From an uncultured Clostridia bacterium (GTDB lineage: Bacteria; Bacillota; Clostridia; TANB77; CAG-508): DNA of 10,810 bases. Location of the stretch: NCBI GenBank assembly GCA_947629995.1, contig CANRFX010000034.1, positions 1 through 10,810 on the forward strand, read 5' to 3'. This document shows positions 7,116-10,810 of this stretch, piece by piece (the stretch's first letter is position 1; the number at the start of each line of letters is the position of its first letter). The translations under genes were made by a program, and so were the position numbers. Under the pieces are notes generated by a model, which did no database searches, had not been told where the DNA came from, and saw only the letters and a list, made by a program, of their open reading frames with translations.

Positions 7116-8499
7116 ATGAAAGATTATATAACTATAATCGGAGGAGGCTTAGCTGGATGCGAAGCAGCTTATCAAATTGCAAAAAGAAATATAAAAGTAA
7201 AGTTGTATGAGATGAAGCCACAAAAATATTCTCCAGCACATAGTAATGAAAATTTAGCGGAAATTGTATGTAGCAATTCATTTAAATCAAATCTACTTAC
7301 AAATGCGTGTGGATTATTAAAAGAAGAATTAAGAAGATTAGATTCACTATTAATTAAAATAGCAGATGAAACAAAAGTGCCTGCGGGTCAAGCTTTAGCA
7401 GTTGATAGAGAAAATTTTTCAAAAAGAGTAACTGAAGAAATAGAAAAAAATCCATATATTGAAGTAATAAAAGAAGAAGTTGTAGATATTAAGCAAATGA
7501 TAAAAGATGGGATTGTTATTATAGCAACAGGACCTTTAACATCTGATAGTCTTGCAAAGGAAATTCAGAAGATAACTTCACAAGAAAAATTATATTTTTT
7601 TGATGCAGCAGCACCAATTATAGAAAAAGACAGTATTAATTTTGACATTGCCTTTTATGGAGATAGATATCATCAAGAAAAAAAGAAAGAAGAAACAATT
7701 GAAGAGTGGAAAGAAAGGCTAACCAAACAAGAAAGAGAAGAACAAAGTTATATTAATCTTCCTATGAATCAAGAGGAATATGAAAATTTTTGGCAAGAAC
7801 TGATAGAAGCTGAAGTAGTAACATTACACGAATTTGAAAAAAGAGAAATATTTGAAGGTTGTATGCCAATTGAAATTATGGCAAAAAGAGGAATAGATAC
7901 TTTACGATTTGGACCTTTAAAACCAGTTGGATTTGATGATCCAAGAACTCGGAAAAAGACCATATGCCATTGTACAATTAAGGCAAGATGATAAACAAGC
8001 AAGCCTATATAATATGGTTGGATTCCAAACAAACCTAAAATTCAAAGAGCAAAAACGTATATTTAGTAAAATACCAGGATTAGAACAAGCAGAATTTGTA
8101 AAATATGGCGTAATGCACAGAAATACATATATAAATTCTAGTAAACTATTAGACAACACCTATAATTTAAAAAACACACCCAATTTATATTTTGCGGGGC
8201 AAATAACAGGTGTAGAAGGTTATGTGGAATCAATATCTTCTGGTATGGTTGCGGCGTTAAATGCAAGTGATGTTTTTTGGGACGGGGTCAAAAAACACCA
8301 ATTTTCAGAACATACTGTAATTGGTGCGTTAGCAAAATACATTTCAACACCAAATGAAAAATTCCAGCCTATGAATGCAAATTTCGGCATTTTGCCAGAA
8401 TTGGAAGGAAAGAAAATTAAAGATAAAAAAATGAGATATGAAAAATTAGCAAAAAGAAGTTTAGGTCAAAATATTGCAAATATGAGAGAAATATGTTAA
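7116..8499 (+). CDS. trmFO: TrmFO, folate-dependent tRNA m5U54 methyltransferase, read through a +1 frameshift
   Basis: Two frames joined by skipping C7950 give 460 residues (278 + 182). TrmFO uses methylenetetrahydrofolate and FADH2 to make 5-methyluridine at position 54 of the tRNA T-loop. Visible features are the FAD dinucleotide site [12 protein letters not shown] (GxGxxG, residues 9-14), YEMKP (E32), the conserved Cys region [11 protein letters not shown] (C52) and the second Cys in [10 protein letters not shown] (C249). The family block [29 protein letters not shown] is rebuilt exactly across the shift. There are two oddities. A charged Lys/Glu insert lies around residues 186-208. Also, near the C-terminus, a family B palindrome (8269-8299) is translated in frame as [10 protein letters not shown] where relatives have a short loop before the GALA(R/H)YI block. 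The start is ATG 7116 with AAAGGA at 7102-7107. Unshifted translation would stop at 7991. Confidence 0.93.
7947..7953 (+). other. Putative +1 recoding site ACT-C-GGA in trmFO
   Basis: The zero frame reads ACT CGG AAA and ends at TGA 7989-7991. Omitting C7950 gives ACT GGA AAA AGA CCA (Thr-Gly-Lys-Arg-Pro), the conserved TrmFO sequence DPRTGKRPYA. No Shine-Dalgarno-like stretch or obvious downstream hairpin is conserved with the other two sites. Confidence 0.75.
8269..8299. repeat. Family B REP palindrome inside the trmFO coding region
   Basis: Matches the 31-bp unit at 6981-7011 at 30 of 31 positions; the one difference is A8270 in place of G. The hairpin arms TGTTTTTTG and CAAAAAACA are intact. 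It is read in frame as [10 protein letters not shown]. The following codons return at once to recognisable TrmFO sequence ([11 protein letters not shown]). Confidence 0.9.
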
Positions 8500-8502
8500 A
8501 AT
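8474..8502 (+). promoter_or_regulatory. Possible promoter for the coiled-coil gene, inside the trmFO end
   Basis: TTGCAA (8474-8479), a 17-base spacer and TAAAAT (8497-8502). A second -10-like TATAAT lies at 8504-8509 without a matching -35. Either could drive the next gene separately from trmFO. Confidence 0.4.
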
Positions 8503-8544
8503 ATATAATAGGTGATAAAAATTTTTTATAAAAAGGAGAAAATT

Positions 8545-10195
8545 ATGGGAGAAAAAATTAGTTATGAAGAACTAAAAGAATTGATGGAAAAAATAAATGT
8601 TGCTATGGTAGGATTAAAAGGTAGACAGGTAGATATAACAAATAAGGAAAAAAGTTTATATGAAGAAACAGCAATTCTTAAAGTTGAAAAAGGAAAAGAA
8701 GAATTAAAAAATTTAAAGGATACAAAGCAAGAATTTGATGAAATGACGATGAATAGTATTGAGTATGCTAGAAAACAAATATCATCACTATTAGAAGAAT
8801 TAAATGATGGTGTTAAAGATACAATCAATAGTATGCTTGAAAAAAAGAAAGATATAGAGCATAAGTATGAATCATTTAAAGAAAAAGATTTAACAGATGA
8901 TAAATTAGCTATGGTAGAAAAAAGTTTTAGAGATAATATGAACAAAGTTGATAACGATATGAAGAAATTTCAATTAGAATTACTTGAAAAAAAGAATAAA
9001 TTAAGCGAATACGAAAGAGATATTTCTCAATATGAATATGCAATAAAAAGTGGAAATTATGATGATATAAAATTATATGAAGGTATACCAGATAAAAAAT
9101 TAAGAAATACATATGGAATTGAACCTGAAAAAGAACCTATTAGTTCTGAAACAGAAGATAATAAAGATTATAGCAAAATAGAAAAAGATGATGACATAGG
9201 TGAAAAAATAAAAAACGTTGAAGAACAAATGAAATTAGACAATAGAGATTATAGTAAGATTCATTTGCAGAAAAATCCACCACCTTATTTAAAAGAAATA
9301 TCAAGAGACGTGAAGAAATCATTGAATAAAAAATCACTAGATAAATTAAAAATAAACATAGGTAGAAAAGGAAAAATATCATTTAATGGAAAAACCTATA
9401 GAGTAGGAAGAAATGTTATAAAAGAAGGCGTTAATTTAACTCGGATACGAGGTCATTGATATTCTTAAGAAAACGGGATTAAATGTAACAAATGTATTGA
9501 ATGAAGCAGTAAGAGAAGGTATGTCAAAAAATTTCTTAGATTCAACAGTTATATATATGTTATCAAAAAGTAAAATTGATGAAGAAAGCAAGAAAAATAT
9601 TATGAAACAATATATTACAGACTCTTGCGATGCATTGACAGGAAAAAATAGCAAAAATAACTGTAATATAACTTATGATGAAAAGGATTTATCAAAAACA
9701 AATATATTATCTAGAATGATGAAAAGAGAAGTTAATAATGATGAAAAATATAGAATATTAGGTATAGCAAGAAAACAGGCAAGATATAGTTTAGCAAATA
9801 TTAAAGGTGAATATAAACCAAGTATAATGTCAAGATTTGTTAACTTAGTAACTAAAAGCAATGTTCCTACATTTCCAACACTTGCAGATCAACAAAAAGC
9901 TGCTGAAGAATATAATAAATTACGTGATGAGAACAGATTAGATGAGATTTTTGATTTTAGATTTAGCGATGAAACAAAATGGGAAGGTTTAACTAAGGAT
10001 CAAAGTGAAGAGTTGTTTGATTTGTATCATAGCCAAAAAAGACAAGAAAGGAATAAAGACAGATTTAAAGGAATACATAAGGTAGAAAATAAAGATGGAA
10101 AAATAGAAAAACAAGCTATAGAAAATATGGGAAATAAGCCAAAAGAAAAAGATGATGATGATAAAATTTTAAATATAGACGAGGTAGATATTTAG
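8545..10195 (+). CDS. Unrecognised coiled-coil protein, read through a +1 frameshift
   Basis: I do not recognise a family. Two frames joined by skipping C9442 give about 549 residues (299 + 250). Residues 1 to about 165 are Lys/Glu-rich and heptad-like, predicted coiled coil. A linker carries DYSKI twice (208-212 and 235-239). A short, possibly beta-stranded segment KISFNGKTYRVGRNVI (277-292) precedes the junction NLT/GYEVIDILKKTGLNVTNVLNEAVREG, which runs smoothly across the shift. The C-terminal part is helical and ends in an acidic tail (KEKDDDDKILNIDEVDI). No signal peptide or membrane segment is seen, so it is probably cytoplasmic. The ATG at 8545 has AAGGAG at 8533-8538; the in-frame GTG at 8512 lies upstream of that site. 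It starts 45 bases after trmFO and ends at a terminator (10231-10264). Unshifted reading stops at 9459. Confidence 0.75.
9439..9445 (+). other. Putative +1 recoding site ACT-C-GGA in the coiled-coil gene
   Basis: The zero frame reads ACT CGG ATA CGA GGT CAT TGA, ending at 9457-9459. Omitting C9442 gives ACT GGA TAC GAG GTC ATT (Thr-Gly-Tyr-Glu-Val-Ile), which continues without a stop for 250 more codons. The local motif ACTCGGA is identical to the trmFO site. Confidence 0.7.
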
Positions 10196-10230
10196 AATAA
10201 TGATAATTCTGAAAAAAATAATTTATATGA

Positions 10231-10264
10231 AAAACTTGGAAATGAAAAAATTTCCAAGTTTTTT
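10231..10264 (+). terminator. Terminator after the coiled-coil gene
   Basis: AAAACTTGGAAA (10231-10242) and TTTCCAAGTTTT (10251-10262) form a perfect 12-bp stem with an 8-base loop and a short T-run. It lies about 35 bases after the stop codon and directly before the rpsL promoter. Confidence 0.88.
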
Positions 10265-10265
10265 A

Positions 10266-10294
10266 TTGACTTATTCGTATTAACGTGATACAAT
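10266..10294 (+). promoter_or_regulatory. Strong promoter of rpsL
   Basis: TTGACT (10266-10271), a 17-base spacer and TACAAT (10289-10294), each one base from the sigma-A consensus. This is the expected strength for a ribosomal protein operon. Confidence 0.85.
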
Positions 10295-10300
10295 ATAAGG

Positions 10301-10434
10301 CGTTATGATAATTGCTCATATTATGCAATTCCGTAGCAAAGTAGGAATACTTTTTGACCTAAATATTTCAAAAATATTACAAGAAAAATAAAAAAAGTCA
10401 AAAAGGAAAAAACAAAATAGGAGGTGAAATTTAA
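10301..10434 (+). promoter_or_regulatory. Structured 5' leader of rpsL
   Basis: About 134 bases lie between the predicted transcription start and the GTG. AATTGC (10310-10315) pairs with GCAATT (10325-10330). ATTCC (10328-10332) could instead pair with GGAAT (10344-10348), so the two hairpins exclude each other. CTTTTTGAC (10350-10358) pairs with GTCAAAAAG (10397-10405) and encloses a small AATATT hairpin; that pairing ends 13 bases before the AGGAGGTG. The layout could support feedback control, but I do not recognise it as a known r-protein leader. Confidence 0.4.
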
Positions 10435-10810
10435 GTGCCAACAATTAATCAATTAGTAAGAAAAGGAAGAAAAACAGGAGTAACAAAATCAACTGCACCA
10501 GCTCTTCAACATGGATGGAACTCAAAAGAAAAGAAAATGACCAACAATAGAGCACCACAAAAAAGAGGAGTATGTACAGTAGTAAAAACAGTTACACCTA
10601 AAAAGCCAAACTCTGCTTTAAGAAAAGTTGCCAGAGTAAGACTTTCTAATGGTTATGAGGTTACATCTTATATCCCAGGTATAGGACATAACTTACAAGA
10701 ACACAGTGTTGTATTAATTAGAGGTGGTAGGGTAAAAGACCTTCCAGGTGTTAGATACCATATCATAAGAGGAACATTAGATACAGCAGGTGTTAAAGAT
10801 AGAATGCAAG
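10435..10810 (+). CDS. rpsL: 30S ribosomal protein S12, partial at the window end
   Basis: 125 codons are visible before the window ends; the C-terminus is missing. The sequence begins [15 protein letters not shown] (GTG start) and contains the S12 hallmarks [31 protein letters not shown] and [14 protein letters not shown]102 is the aspartate that RimO methylthiolates in some bacteria. It has the Gram-positive-type insertion between residues 20 and 45. S12 sits at the decoding centre and governs tRNA selection accuracy; the PKKPNS region where streptomycin-resistance changes arise looks wild type. AGGAGGTG at 10419-10426 fixes the GTG start. It has no CGG codon. rpsG and the elongation factor genes would be expected next. 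Since S12 influences frame maintenance, its sequence matters for the frameshift question, but nothing unusual is obvious. Confidence 0.97.
   Translation, partial: MPTINQLVRKGRKTGVTKSTAPALQHGWNSKEKKMTNNRAPQKRGVCTVVKTVTPKKPNSALRKVARVRLSNGYEVTSYIPGIGHNLQEHSVVLIRGGRVKDLPGVRYHIIRGTLDTAGVKDRMQ

Noticed and set aside
8512..8544. GTG at 8512 as the start of the coiled-coil gene
   Set aside because: The AAGGAG at 8533-8538 fits the ATG at 8545.
5618..9445. The three frameshifts as sequencing or assembly errors
   Set aside because: All three are one inserted C in a T-C-GG context that creates an in-frame CGG. Random errors would not share this, and ACT-GGA without an extra C appears twice in the same gene (4394 and 5327). 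None lies in a homopolymer. It cannot be excluded without reads.
5600..9460. A classical prfB-type programmed site with an internal Shine-Dalgarno
   Set aside because: No Shine-Dalgarno-like sequence lies at a constant distance upstream of the three sites, and none involves a stop codon. Only the CGG is shared.
3932..10195. SNF2, trmFO and the coiled-coil gene as pseudogenes
   Set aside because: Apart from the single shift, each stays open and keeps its conserved motifs on both sides, with no further stops or shifts.

Overview
The window looks like chromosome from a low-GC, AT-rich Gram-positive bacterium, most likely an uncultured Clostridia-type organism. The reasons are strong AGGAGG ribosome binding sites, AGA-dominated arginine codons, the Gram-positive type of S12, a folate-dependent TrmFO, a YmfF/YmfH-like M16 peptidase pair and a small Spo0E-family protein. 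All genes lie on the + strand.

Layout: rpsU (67-237) with a terminator; a block of palindromic REP/REPIN-type elements (289-454); a catalytically degenerate M16 protein (529-1800); a second, compound REPIN (1808-2009); an active-type M16 peptidase (2031-3308) with a terminator; a short Spo0E-like gene (3543-3713) with its own promoter and a candidate 0A box; a terminator; a SNF2-family helicase (3932-6980) with its own promoter; a REPIN of a second family (6981-7092); trmFO (7116-8499); an unrecognised coiled-coil gene (8545-10195); a terminator; and finally a strong promoter, a structured leader and the start of rpsL (10435 to the window end).

The main discovery candidate is a decoding anomaly. 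Three consecutive genes (SNF2 helicase, trmFO and the unrecognised gene) are each split by one extra C. At every site the sequence is NNT-C-GGN, so the zero frame shows an in-frame CGG codon. Skipping the C restores a glycine (GGC, GGA, GGA) and an intact downstream reading frame. I scanned the window by eye for CGG. These three are the only in-frame CGG codons in all its genes; about fifteen other CGG trinucleotides inside genes are all out of frame. So 3 of 3 in-frame CGG codons coincide with a +1 frameshift. This suggests that CGG is unassigned, or decoded as part of a CGGN quadruplet for glycine, and acts as a +1 shift signal across the genome. Random damage or sequencing error fits poorly: ACT-GGA occurs twice in the same SNF2 gene without an extra C, and the downstream frames are well preserved.

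The second theme is two families of short palindromes that share a GGGACGG core. Family A forms near-identical elements of about 125 bp, with 37-bp arms and a conserved AT-rich centre, on both sides of the first M16 gene and in opposite orientation. Family B is a 31-bp hairpin found singly, as an inverted pair, and once inside the trmFO coding region, where it is translated in frame in place of a conserved stretch.
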